From Chloromonas sp. AAM2 (lineage: Eukaryota > Chlorophyta > Chlorophyceae > Chlamydomonadales > Chlamydomonadaceae): a stretch of 38,694 nt of DNA. The DNA is taken from positions 1-38,694 of the forward strand of contig QAXH01005065.1 of the NCBI GenBank assembly GCA_004335635.1. Direction: 5' to 3'. A program made the position numbers and the translations under genes. This document shows positions 21,200 through 31,842 of the stretch, piece by piece (within the stretch, counting starts at the first letter, position 1; every line of letters begins with the position of its first letter). A model generated the notes under the pieces. That model was given only the letters and a program-made list of their open reading frames with translations, did no database searches and was not told the DNA's origin.

Positions 21200-23988
21200 T
21201 CAGTATGTGGGGATGTTATTGTCCACTCCCCGGCTGTACGCGTCAATACCCCCGGTGACGTTGTAAACCGACGTGAAGCCCTGCACGTGACAGGAGGAGC
21301 ACAGCACAACATTGATAATGGAGCAGTAAGGTTGATTTCAAGCTGATCCCTGGTGATGGCCTCTTCTTATTGATCTGCGTGCGCTGCATGAAGTACCAGC
21401 AGCAGAAGTCACGGCATGCTGCATGGACTAGCCCTGCATGTGACGGCAGCAGGAGCACAGCATAGAATCGACAACTGGAGCAGTAAGGGCTGGTGTCAAG
21501 CGTTGGATGGTGTGACATGGCGTGAATGAAGCCCTGCGCATGACGGCATCAGCAGGAGCACAACGCAAACATGCACAAAGGCCGGGTATCAAGCTGATCA
21601 ACTGAGTCGCGCAACCATCCCATCCATGCGGACTGGCAGTCAGAATCAAAATTACCGTTCTCTTTGAATCAAGTTTGCTCTGCCTCCTCTTTGGTCGGTC
21701 GGTTATTGCAAGTGAGTCAGTGGCAACCATCCCTGTTCTTGCCCCGCCAGGGCCGCACTGCCCCTTTCTCTTCCTTTGTTTCCTGTTTCCTTCTTGCCGG
21801 TTCCCTGTCTCTGTCTTTGGCAGATAGTAGTGCCTACCTGCAGAGCCAGGAATGCGCTGATGTTCATGGACCGCACGCCGTGATGGCACAGCACCACTGT
21901 CTGCCTGTCCTGGTCCAATCGCTCAGCAATGGTTTCCCGCCTGCATATGCAAGGAGAGAAGAGCAACTCACACGGGTGGAAGGAACACAGTTGGACAAGG
22001 CGCAAGCATACAAGCGCAACTGACATAGTGGAGGCGCATAGCACGAGGCAGCAGTCCAGGCAAGACTGAGAGTCTGCATGCTCATGTCCGGGATAGAACA
22101 GGGCAGGGTAGGATGGAGGATAGGCACATCCGGGGCGAGATGAGCAACAATGCAGGCATTTGCCTCATGTCCTGACTGAAGTGAAATGAGGTGAAGCACT
22201 TCTGTTCACTCATGTTCATTTACAAGGTACAAGCTCTATGTTATCAGAGTTGAATCATTAAAGGTAACAGTGGGGCAAGCCAGGGTGGATGCACATAGCA
22301 GCAGGCACTGCCAGCAATCCAGACACGTCCGTTTACTGGTGTACAAGCTGTACCAAGCGTCAGGGTTTGATCATGGAACACACTGCTCTGATCATGGTCT
22401 CAAAAGAGTGTATAGTTGTACCGATGGACTATCTTGATCTCACAGACGTGCACCTGTTGCTCACCATGTCTGGAACTCCGACGTCGGGAAGAGCTTGAAC
22501 CCCGGCAACCGTGCCTCGTCCGCCTCCCACGGCTCACGCACATCAATCAATTGGACCTGGGGCGGGCGACAGCGAGGCAGTTTAGTGACATGTGTGCAGC
22601 CGGGATGGCATAGGATTACAACTGACGTGTACCTGGTGTGGTGCAGTGCTGCATACCTGATGTATGTGTAGGCATGCAGGACTGGCAAGGGTGATGACTG
22701 AACGGTGAGACAGTGAAAAGACGATGATGTGGGCACTAACTGTCAGGCATGTGGACATGCAGAGCTGGTCGACTGGTCTGGTGTGTGTGTCTACCAAGCA
22801 GTGGCGCTAAGCCGGCTGCTTGTGTGTCTGCGTAAGTGTGTGTGCGTGTCATTCAACAGGTGCTGCACACGTATATGTCTGGGACTGGCAGACTACATTG
22901 CACCTGATCTCACACGTGCCCCACCTCTTCCAAGGCAGCTGGGTTCGCTAGCAGCTCTGACAACTCTTGTACAGTCATCTGCTCAATACCGGTCTCCTCC
23001 CTGTGCATATGCACATACACATTGGCATGCAATGGATTCAAACATGGAAGCATCAGCACGTGGTATACTGTTACTCATGTGAACCATTCGTTGACTGGTG
23101 ACAGTGCGACCATACATGCACTGGCATGCACTGGACAACACACATGGCATGCACTGGACAACATGCATGGCATGCACTGGTACGATGCTCATGGCACGTA
23201 TGATACATATATTGCCAGGCTCTGAAAACAGCATGGACACTACCAGCGTTGGTCTTGGCAGTGGTGCAGTCAGGCTGGGTAAGCACACCTTTCTGCCGTC
23301 ACAAGAAGTAGATGATGGCCCCTGGGTGTGGTAGCCCTGGCGAGCTGGCCCACAGGCGTAGAGTAAGCAACTGACTCAAACTCAGGAAAATACTCCCCCC
23401 TGCCGAGCCACCCTATCTGCCCGCCCCTTTTGCTACTGATTTTACACACGGAAATCTGGGCTGCTACGTCTGCAAAGGAGGCCCCGCCTTTCAAGTCCTG
23501 TTCGGCTGTGTCTAGGAGATCGGCTTTATCTTGATCTACCAGAATGTGCGATACATTGACCTTCCGGCGCTTGGCGTGACAGATTGACATGGACCTGACA
23601 GCAGCAGATAATGAACAAGGCTTGATGAGTGTGCAATCGGACCATTCACACCAGCGCTTACACTCACATGGTGTCGTGAACTTGCCGCGTGACATGTCCC
23701 TGATGCAAGGTGATGCACACATCACGCAAATGGTACATCTTGCACCCATGCCCGTCCGCTGTATGCGGTACAGCAGGACTGATTATCTCTTGAGTGCGCT
23801 GTGGAGTGCGCACAGGCACAAGAGCTCATAAACCCTCGCATCCTGAGGCAACATGCTAGCATGATGTAGACATGGCAACTAGACTAGGCTGGATGGTCTG
23901 GGACTGACCTGGATGATGGCTTGCAGGGCGACTGGAGGGCGTAGCCGGCTAGAGGTCTGGCAAGCAATCGGCCCAGAAGAGCTGCCAT
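21200..23988 (-). CDS. PpiC (parvulin) plus rhodanese domain protein, STR12-like
   Basis: Six exons join in phase on the minus strand: 23988-23909 (ATG), 23594-23289, 23000-22925, 22556-22465, 21940-21838 and 21280-21200 (TGA). They give 245 residues. The start MAALLGRLLARPLAGYALQS is an Arg/Leu/Ala-rich, acid-free organelle-targeting sequence. The parvulin domain (about 37-126) shows VNVSHILV, GGASFADVAAQIS, GWLGRGEYFPEFE and GHHLLLV. After a linker (QELSELLANPAALEE) comes the rhodanese domain: VQLIDVREPWEADEARLPGF, the active-site loop VVLCHHGVRS with catalytic Cys203, and GFTSVYNVTGGIDAYS before the C-terminal PTY. This domain order is known from plant plastid proteins such as Arabidopsis STR12. 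Likely activities are peptidyl-prolyl isomerisation and sulfur or persulfide transfer in an organelle. Confidence 0.9.
21275..21603. repeat. Three diverged tandem copies spanning a splice acceptor
   Basis: Copies start at about 21275, 21430 and 21528. Each contains GCCCTGC, then GCAGGAGCACA-like words, GGAGCAGTAAGG (first two copies) and a TCAAGC word (TCAAGCTGATC in the first and third). On the minus strand the first copy contains the real acceptor of the last PpiC-rhodanese exon (CAG before GGCTTC). The other two preserve the same CAGGGCT junction upstream in the intron. Confidence 0.7.
22778..22890 (+). repeat. Intact copy of the dispersed repeat seen at 20111-20382
   Basis: It starts CTGGTGTGTGTGTCTACCAA, contains GTGGCGCTAAGCCGGCTGCT, then a GT-rich run and CACACGTATATGTCTGGGAC. 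It matches the two halves at 20111-20165 and 20304-20382. It lies in the intron of the PpiC-rhodanese gene between exons 3 and 4. Confidence 0.75.
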
Positions 23989-24504
23989 TTCTCTGTTTTG
24001 AAAAAGTCAATAACCAAGCCCGGCACTAGCACGTTACGACCATTACGACCTACCAAAAAAATGCATGCACCACACAAGAGTGACTGCTGAGCGCACGTGC
24101 TAATCACGTTAGACATCCACTCCTTCGCGATAAGCGATCCTTCATCAGGGCAGCCAACGGCGGATCGGCCACAAGATCTACGGAGAGGATCAGAATTGCC
24201 ACGGTCGTCGTCCTGTGTAAATACGTTTCTAAACATGAAATGAAGTTATATCGGATGCAGCCATTGGGCTACATGGTGTCCCACTCAATCCTTGGTACCT
24301 GCTGTTCAAAGCGGATTTACCAGTTCAGTGTTGAAGCATGCATGTATTAAAGCAGGTCATTACCCTTGCGCCATGCATGCAAAGCTTCAGCAGCACCACT
24401 GTGCAGCCGCCGCTGCTGCAAATCACTGCCATGGCCAGTACGTTTACTTGTTGCCGAAAGTGCTGCACAAGGCGCAGCTGTTGCCAACCCTCATGGTGCT
24501 GCAA

Positions 24505-25275
24505 TTCGGTGAATGATGGTCCTGCTTCTGGCATAGCAGGCGTGGCGCAGCACATGCAGCACCGTTTCCTTGCCAGGGGAAGCTGAGCCCTGCTGGCGGG
24601 CTCACAGCTCGGAAGCTGTGCGTCTTGCCANNNNNNNNNNNNNNNNNNNNNNNNNNNNNNNTGCAGGGCGGTACAGAACTCCACTATCTGAGGCTCTGCA
24701 GGCTGGGCGTGGAAGGTGCTGCTGCGGCGGCACAACAGTTCTTGCAGCATACCAGCACGCTGCTGTGTGCGCATACTGGGAGCAGGACAGATGTTTACCT
24801 TCAGCCTGCACCACAAGCGCAGACGGCGCCTCATGTTATAGAGGGTATTGGGGCACAGGTTGCTGGCAAAGAGCTTCGCTTGCTGATCCAGAAGCATAAC
24901 GAACCACCAGATGTGCTGGACTTGCGGCGGTCTGTTATGCTTTTGGCACGAATACCGTCAGGAACCTGTGGCGCCGACTGCGCTTGTGATGCAGGCTGAA
25001 GGTACACAGCAGCGTGCTGATATGTTGCATGGATGATTGTGCCAACGCAAAAGCCTGCAGAGCCTCAGATAGCGGAGTTCTGTACCGCCCTGCAGCAGGT
25101 GCGCAAGGAGAACAAGACACAGCAAGTGGACTGCCCGCAGACTGGCAAGACGCACAGCTTCCGAGCTGTGAGCCCGCCAGCAGGGCTCAGCTTCCCTGGC
25201 GAGGACAAGGCGCGGCATGTGCTCCGCCACACCTGCTATGCTAGAAGCAGGACCATCATTCAGCGCATTGCTATT
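24505..25275. repeat. Fold-back inverted repeat with coding remnants and an assembly gap
   Basis: The left arm (about 24505-24900) and right arm (about 24905-25275) are diverged reverse complements. Shared blocks include CCTGCAGAGCCTCAGATAG, GGAGTTCTGTACCGCCCTGC, TGGCAAGACGCACAGCTTCC and GCAGGACCATCATTCA. Each arm, read outward, gives related peptide: RRLRLWCRLKV (left, minus) against RRLRL-stop-CRLKV (right, plus), then PAEPQI(V/A)EFCTAL and RAVSPPAGLSFPGEDKARHV (clear only on the right). The right copy carries a stop and a deletion. The arms look like two degenerate copies of a mobile-element coding region; the product is not recognised. Confidence 0.65.
24631..24661. other. Assembly gap (31 N)
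   Basis: Thirty-one undetermined bases interrupt the left arm of the fold-back repeat. The matching part of the right arm (about 25098-25143) is about 46-50 bp, so the true gap is probably slightly longer than shown. Confidence 0.99.
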
Positions 25276-26303
25276 GATGCATGCACACAGCCTTCAGAGC
25301 AGGTTTGACTGGTGGCCCCGCTTGCAAGCCTGTTGAACTTGGAACACAAGAGCGTTACGCCAAACTGTTGAGCGCTGTGTAGGCTGCTACGGTCATTATC
25401 AATGACGCAGCTGGCTGCTGCCGCAGTGGTCAGTCAGGCAGTGGACACTGACTCTGACAATCAGGGTTAACTGCGCACATGGTTTCCCTTCTTGGCAGTT
25501 CGAGCTCACAAGTTTACATCGCCCTCAAGGACCGCCAGTGAGCAGGATAGGAACCCTACAATGGCGGGTTAGGCCATGCAGCAGCACCAGCAGCAAATTA
25601 GTCCATCACCAGACTGTGTTGCCGTCCTGGGCTATGCAGCGAATGACATTGCCTAACCCGAAATCTGCTGGTAATGCAAATCAATTGTTTGCGCGGCGAT
25701 GAGGATGATGATGAGGGAGCCGACCCCTTCAGGTGGTGTGATATGTAAGCAACGCGTGACACCTCCAAACAGTTAGTATATGGATGGGCCTGGTGCTTTG
25801 GCACAACACAACACGCTGAGGTTTTTGCTGTTGTGGGCGTATGTTGTTGTAGCAGGGCTAGACGTCCGCGAGGGTCCTAGAGCAGGCCCATGGGTGCTGC
25901 CGCACTCCACATGGGCTTCTGGTGAACTGACATCCTTGACAACTGATCAGTCTCGGCCTTGCTGAGGTTGCTGGCACCTTTGTAATTCGTGCAATGTGTG
26001 GTCATCAAGCGCAGCCAGATGATGGCCCGGGTGCACTGCTGTGTAAGGCGAGCGATGGCTAAAGGCCATTTCCCTGACTAAAGGAACAACACTCAAGGAA
26101 CAACAGCTGGACTCACGGGAACAACAGCTGCCCACGTGTGTAACAACATTTCAAACTCAACGCGTCGGAGTAACTTACGCTGCCCTGTTCGCAGGCATCG
26201 TGCATCAGGACAACGCGCAGCGTGGCATCAGAGTTTGAGTCGGGAAAAGCATCAGCATGCCCAAATACCTGATGTGAGTGTTCTTCAGCGGCACACACCC
26301 ATC

Positions 26304-29300
26304 ATGGAGCCTGCCCGAGGCCAGCAGGTCTTTTATGTGGACAGCGACGGCCGGATCAGGGTATGTCAGGGTTAAACGCATGTGACATTGTAATCATCAA
26401 CAGCAGTGTATCAACAGCAATGTAACCTCAGCATGCCCAGCACGCAGGAGGTGGGCTTGACTGGGGCAACTCAAGAATTGCACCAAGAAACATGCAATCA
26501 ATAAACATGATGTATGAGATTTGCATGCATTCTGCAGACTGCTCCTGAAGCAGCCGAGGCGCAAGAAGCCGCCCAAGCCCCAGCACAAGCCCCAGCACAA
26601 GCCCCAGCACAAGCCCCAGCACAAGCTCCAGCACAAGCAGCACGCCCAGTTGTGGTTCTACTAGATGACGACTCCGACGATGATAAACCGGCTGAGAAAG
26701 TCAACAAACCGCCAATGGCAGGTGAGGGCACACCATGCAGGGTGCAGTAGCAAGTCTGAGAACACATGTCAGAGCTAGGCATGGCCTCTGGTGAGCATCA
26801 GCACGGCGCTTGCAAGCAATATCGTGTTCATGTTGATGGCCTTCGGAGTTCCATTGGCCACCAGGTAGCTAGTTACACTCAACGGCACTGTGCAGACACT
26901 CATCACTTATTGCTGTATGATGACACATGGCTTCTGCACTCCCATACAGCCTCAGCTCACGCTGCAGTGTGTTGCTTATTGCTGTTCCGATAGCTGCTGC
27001 ACATATCTGTGGTTTTGCTGCAGCAAATCAAGAGGCGTCGGACTGCAACATTTGCTATGACCCCATTGCAAAAGAGGGCGACCATCGCCCCGTTGCAACG
27101 AAATGCGGCCATGTGTTTGGCCGCAAATGCATCAAGACGTGGATTGCTACTCGCAAGGGCAAACTCAAAGTCTGCCCAACATGCAGAAAACAGTAAGCGG
27201 TTAGCATTGCAAGTGACAGGGGCTGCACAGCAGTAAGTCAATATCAATACTCCCAAGGGTGGGTTAGTACCCCTGGACATTCGTACCTTGCACCAGAGAT
27301 ATTGTGTCCAGCTGCAGTACCGTGGGTTGAACCATGAAAAGCCATGTAATGATAATGATGATGATGATGATGGCATCATCACTCTCAGTTGTTAATGACC
27401 TTATGCAATTTGGACCCGACCATTAATCTGAGCCTACAGGACAACGGCAACTAATAGTGAGGTTGAGGACACACGTATTGGCCATTCCCAAAAGCTCCAG
27501 CTTCCGCGCACTGCCAGCCCCTCAGTGGTTTTCAAATCGATTGTGTATCCACGCCATGAGGATTGAAATGTGGCTTCATTGGTGGATTTTGTACCCTTCT
27601 GGCTCCTGTCCATGGTGCAGGGTTACGGAGAAGGACCTGATAGACCTCTACGATTTGCCTACTGTGGAGGGTGGTGCCGCCTCACACGCACGTGAGCTGC
27701 AGGAACGAGTAGACCGGGCCGAAAAGGACAAGGCAGACCTCACAAGGGCCAAGCAGGATGCAGAGTGAGTCGCTGTGGCACGCGTCACATGTTATATACC
27801 ATTGTGGTGACTGACAGTTGCTGGTTAACTTATCAAGGATGATGGCTTGTTGCTGTTGGTTTTATGCCAGAATGTCGCTTGGGCTCTTCCACTCCCCTGA
27901 TGTGTCAACGTCAACACATTGTGCACAAGCCGAGCTGCTGTTGCTGGTACACATGGTGACCGACAGCTGCTGCGTGTGGTGACTGATAGCTGCTAAGCAT
28001 GGTGCTGTTCCGTCTCACATAAGGCCTAATTGAAACTACAGCTGTGTGCTGCATCTCATGTAGCTTGCGTTGTTTGGATGTGTGGTTGACAGCTGTTGTA
28101 TCTGGCATTGTAGGCGTGCATGCAGTTGTGAGCTGTTCACGCCTCATATACCCGAAGGATGCATGCCTAGAAGCGCTTGATTGCAGGTGCTCCTGTGCTG
28201 CCATGCCTGTGCAGTCGGGAGTTGGAAAAGCTCAAACGCAGCGCAGCGCAGCTCGAACGGGATCTTGCACAGGAGCGATCACGGCGGCAGCAGCGGGAAG
28301 CTGCACTAGAGAGGGAGCAGAGCTACAAGCGCAAGCGAGAAGTGGAGCAGCAGCAGGAGCAGGAATTAAAGCGAGAGCGGCAGGCGTTGCAACCATACCC
28401 GAACGGCCAGGGCCCTCCGGCAGTCAGTACCGCACCGCTATGCCATGCACCACCTCATCCGCCAGCATTCCCCCCATATCAGCCTCCAGCTTACACGCAG
28501 CATCAGCCAGGTGTGAGCCAGGCAATGCCACCTCCTTGGCTGCCTCCCACTTATCATCCATCGCCACAAGTGGGCCATGTGACTTGTGGGGCAGCCCCTC
28601 CTACGCTGGGTTCAAGCACATATGCACCACCAATCGGCACACAGCAAATTGGTGCAGCAGCCCCGTGGCCCAACCCTGCGTTTGTGGAATTCCCATCCTA
28701 CACACAAGGGCCGGGGATGCCAAGCAATCCGCTGCCTCCGATCTCGAGCGCGCATCACCAGCAGCAGCAATGCCAGCTGCCATCAGCAACGGCAGGAACT
28801 CAACAGCCAGCAACACAAACGCGAGCAGTCGCGGAGGCAGCAGGCAGTGGCACGCAGCAGCAACCCCACTTGCATCCACCGCAGCTTCCGCATCGTAACG
28901 ACCATACGCCGACGGCTGACACTGGGCCACCCTTGCTGTCAGCGCAACTGCTTGCAACACACAATCTGCAAGGGGCCCGCTGCTTTGATTTGGAGCGGGA
29001 ACAGGGCTTGCTGCTGGCTTCACATTGCGTTGAAGGGCGGCTCTCGCTGCTCAGGTCATCGCTCGGCTGTCCGTCAGTCAGCTGTCTCATACCCCTACCG
29101 GCAGAAGTTACGAGGGTTAGCGACATCAAGATCCATGTCAGCACTGCTTTGAAGGTGATTGGAATTTGGTCATTATCAACAGCACAGCTAGTCTGGGTCT
29201 TATCGCCAGCGGCAGTGAGATAACCTTGCGTATGAGTGGGTGCATGCAACAGCTGGGAGCTTGCCGAACATCTTCACCTGCTTTCATTTGTGGCACTGCA

Positions 29301-31049
29301 TTTGCAGTTGGCGGCGCTGGCCACCCAAGGCAAGGGCTTGATGCTGCTGTCCACTCTCAACTTCCAGCCAGTGGGCGCTCTGGCACAAGGCCTGTCCGTG
29401 TCTTCCTGTGCCTGGTCCAACACATGCGATTACCAGGTGTGTCATGCGGCATGTGCACATCTAGTCGTGCCAACACATGAGAAGATCAGGCGGGCACTGA
29501 CATCATGAACATCCAGGTGTCATCCATACGTCTCTGAAGTGTGACGTTGGCGACAGCTGGCACCGTTAGTTGCAATACAACCATGTCTGTTTTCAATTGT
29601 CTGAATACGTAACTGGCGTCTTCATTGACCCATCGGGCGGCAGATGTGGCATCTGAGTGATCCGGCTGGCATTTTGGTCGTGCTGGTGTGGTATGCAAAT
29701 ACATCTTGTTTGTTCTTGTTTTCGTCTTTCTGCAATACATTATTGATTCGTTATTTGGTTGTTGTTTTCAGGTGTTTGCCGGTCTGGACAAGGGCCGTGT
29801 GGCCTTGTATGACATCCGATACCAATCAGAATGCATGGCCAGCTTTCAGCTACCCAATCAGTGCCCGGTGCACACAGTGATCCCATTCAGCTTGCAAGCA
29901 GTGCATACGGCTACTCGAGCCCCGGGGCCAATTGTTGGCTGCGTGGTAGCTGCCACCCCAAAGGGTGTCTGGCAGGTGCGTACACGAAGTCGAAGATAAA
30001 GGAAGGTCGAATTCCAGTCGTGCAGGCTGCCGCATAAGGCGTGCAGATGCCAGGGCCAGCCTTCTTAACCTACCTTTCTGCTTTCTTCCTGCCTTACATG
30101 TTACTCGACCGAACGAATTGGATCTGCTTTGGTGCGTGTTCAATGGTTATAGGCCGTGTCGTTCATCAGCAATGTTGTGCACCTGCGGCACAGGTGACTC
30201 AATCCGATGGGGTGGTGGAAACGCCGTTGGCTGCCCAAACTGAGCCTGGCTACAGCTGCGAATCTGTGGCGTGCTTATTCGGCTACAGCAGCAGCGCGCC
30301 TGAACTGGTCGTGTCCTGGCGCGCTCCTAATTCAGGGCACAGCGGTGGCGAAATGTTGGAAGGCGCACAATTGCGGAATGGCGCGGCAAGACATCACGTG
30401 TTGGGTTTGACGCCCAACATCATGGGGTTCAACGCTGATGCGGCACAGCAGGCGGAACATGGTGCCGCAACTTCTCAACTCAAGGGGCAGGTGTGCATAA
30501 GACTCTGCGACCATTGGCGCGGGCAATGAATGCATGTGTAACGCCAGCTTGTGCTTGCAGCATTGATGCAAGTTCAACGCAGGCCGCCTGCTGCGCTTGA
30601 GGGACAAATCTAGGCGCAGAAATATATATACATATATTGTTCAGGTTGCGTTGTTCGGGGTTAGGTCATGCTGCGCTCTTGCTGATCGCTGCACGCGTGC
30701 GGCCAGCCCACCATGCGCCCACCATGCGCTCACCATGCAGGCAAGGCTCCTCATGGGTGGCCACAGCAGTACCATGTACATGACACGTGCTGCACTTCTA
30801 CCCGGTGGAACCTTCAACCCTGGCCCAGCCCACCCAGGTGTTCCAGCCCTGCAGGCCCACAGGCCCTGCCTAGCTCATGCTGATGGCACCTCGTGCCAGC
30901 CATGGCTCTGGGATCTCATGAGCGGTGATGTAGTGGGGGCACTGCCAGCACACCCCAGCCCAGTGCTGCAGCTGGCAGGGGGATGTATGAATCGGGGTGT
31001 GCTTCTGGGTGCTCTCAGCAGCAGCTTGCTGCGTGTGTATCAGGTTTAA
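26304..31049 (+). CDS. RFWD3: RFWD3-like RING/WD40 E3 ubiquitin ligase (FANCW family)
   Basis: Nine exons join in phase: 26304-26360, 26538-26721, 27024-27192, 27621-27764, 28215-29154, 29308-29436, 29772-29975, 30194-30490 and 30741-31049 (TAA). They give 810 residues. In order: five APAQ repeats (33-52); a SUMO-interacting-motif candidate VVVLLDDDSDDD (57-68); a RING (C88, C91, C108, H110, C116, C131, C134) with RFWD3-like CGHVFGRKCI; helical segments ELQERVDRAEKDKADL and a long coiled coil after 185; a Pro/Gln-rich linker; and WD40 repeats including VFAGLDKGRVALYDIR and WLWDLMSGDVVGALPAHPSP, ending LLRVYQV. In animals RFWD3 ubiquitinates RPA and RAD51 during crosslink repair; the same role here is inferred. 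Neighbouring genes give no extra clue. Confidence 0.87.
26572..26640 (+). repeat. 12-bp coding minisatellite (APAQ repeats)
   Basis: Units of CCAGCACAAGCC repeat five times within RFWD3-like exon 2, encoding APAQ repeats. All units stay in frame and nearly identical, so recent expansion or contraction is likely. Confidence 0.9.
27297..27375 (+). mobile_element. SINE-like fragment with (ATG)n tail
   Basis: It starts TTGTGTCCAGCTGCAG, continues CCGTGGGTTGAACCATGAAA and GCCATGTAATGA, and ends in GATGAT repeats. The reverse complement of 38630-38694 matches it almost base for base, and 13209-13266 matches its 3' part. It lies in the RFWD3-like intron between exons 3 and 4. A microsatellite 3' tail suits a SINE or a truncated LINE. 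Confidence 0.7.
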
Positions 31050-31842
31050 GCAGTTGCTACATGTTGCCTGCACGGCATTCAGCCCTGGAACGATCGTCAG
31101 TACCATGGCATGAGAACATGCGCGAGGTGCCCAAAGCAAGTAAAACCTGGCAGGCCGTTCCCTGCTACAATATGCCCAGGCTGACAATTATGTTGCCCTG
31201 TAAGCATTACATGCTTGCCTGCCAGACGAGCATCAAGAGGAACACCAGCGCGTCAACCCGACACATGCACTCAAACCATCCAAGGTTTACTAGGTGCAAT
31301 TGCTTGGGCCCGCAACGCCTAGTGCATGCTTCCAACGGTACCTGGTGGCCTGTCTCTCAAGCTGCCATGGCGGTCTTCTGCGCCCTGTGTGCACCAGGAG
31401 TGGCTTTCTTCGCTGACAGCATGGTCCCAGGTTGACCGGCGCTGTTGGCCCAATCATCTTCTCCCCGTATCGCCACAGTCAGTTGATCATCGTCTCCATC
31501 CCAGTACCGCCAAAGTCAGCTGATGGCGGCTGCTGATACACCCACCAGCTGGGTAACGCCTTGACTTTTTAATCATCCGACTCACAGCAGCATGATTTGT
31601 CACACCGAGCGCACATTGCGCACGGAAAGAGCCACGCATGTGGACCGACTGCACCAACGGTGAGCCACATGGACCACAAACGGCGCATTCGAATGGACCA
31701 CGCAATGTACTTTCAACGATCAGCTTTCGCAAAACGTTGCGTTCACGTCCAGTGCCTGTGTTCCATCTCACTGTTTAGACTTTCTCCGCGCGCAACCGTG
31801 CGGTGACAACTCTTTTCTGGGCCATCGCAGAAAGCCAACGGC
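31050..31842. promoter_or_regulatory. Region between RFWD3-like and STEAP-like genes
   Basis: These 793 bp must contain the 3' UTR of the RFWD3-like gene and the promoter or 5' UTR of the STEAP-like gene. A TGTAA word lies near 31199. A diverged tandem duplication near 31455-31523 shares CGCCA-AGTCAG-TGAT words. No further gene is seen. Confidence 0.4.

Larger units (their letters stand above)
23989..26303. other. Divergent intergenic region between PpiC-rhodanese (-) and RFWD3-like (+) genes
   Basis: This 2.3-kb stretch holds the promoters of both neighbours and, in its middle, the fold-back repeat described separately. Outside that repeat (23989-24500 and 25280-26300) I see only short open frames without domains or splice consistency. 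Confidence 0.5.

Noticed and set aside
21703..22199. Long minus-strand frames reaching upstream of the rhodanese active-site exon
   Set aside because: Only 21838-21940 is exon. Phase from the previous exon (TG plus G giving Trp) fixes the acceptor at 21941.
24325..24897. 190-residue minus-strand frame through the N gap
   Set aside because: It is open only because the gap is treated as coding. The matching right-arm copy has a stop and a deletion, so it is listed as repeat rather than as a gene.
28044..28898. 284-residue plus-strand open frame
   Set aside because: It is a shadow of the RFWD3-like exon 28215-29154, whose own frame gives a coiled coil and phase-consistent splicing.
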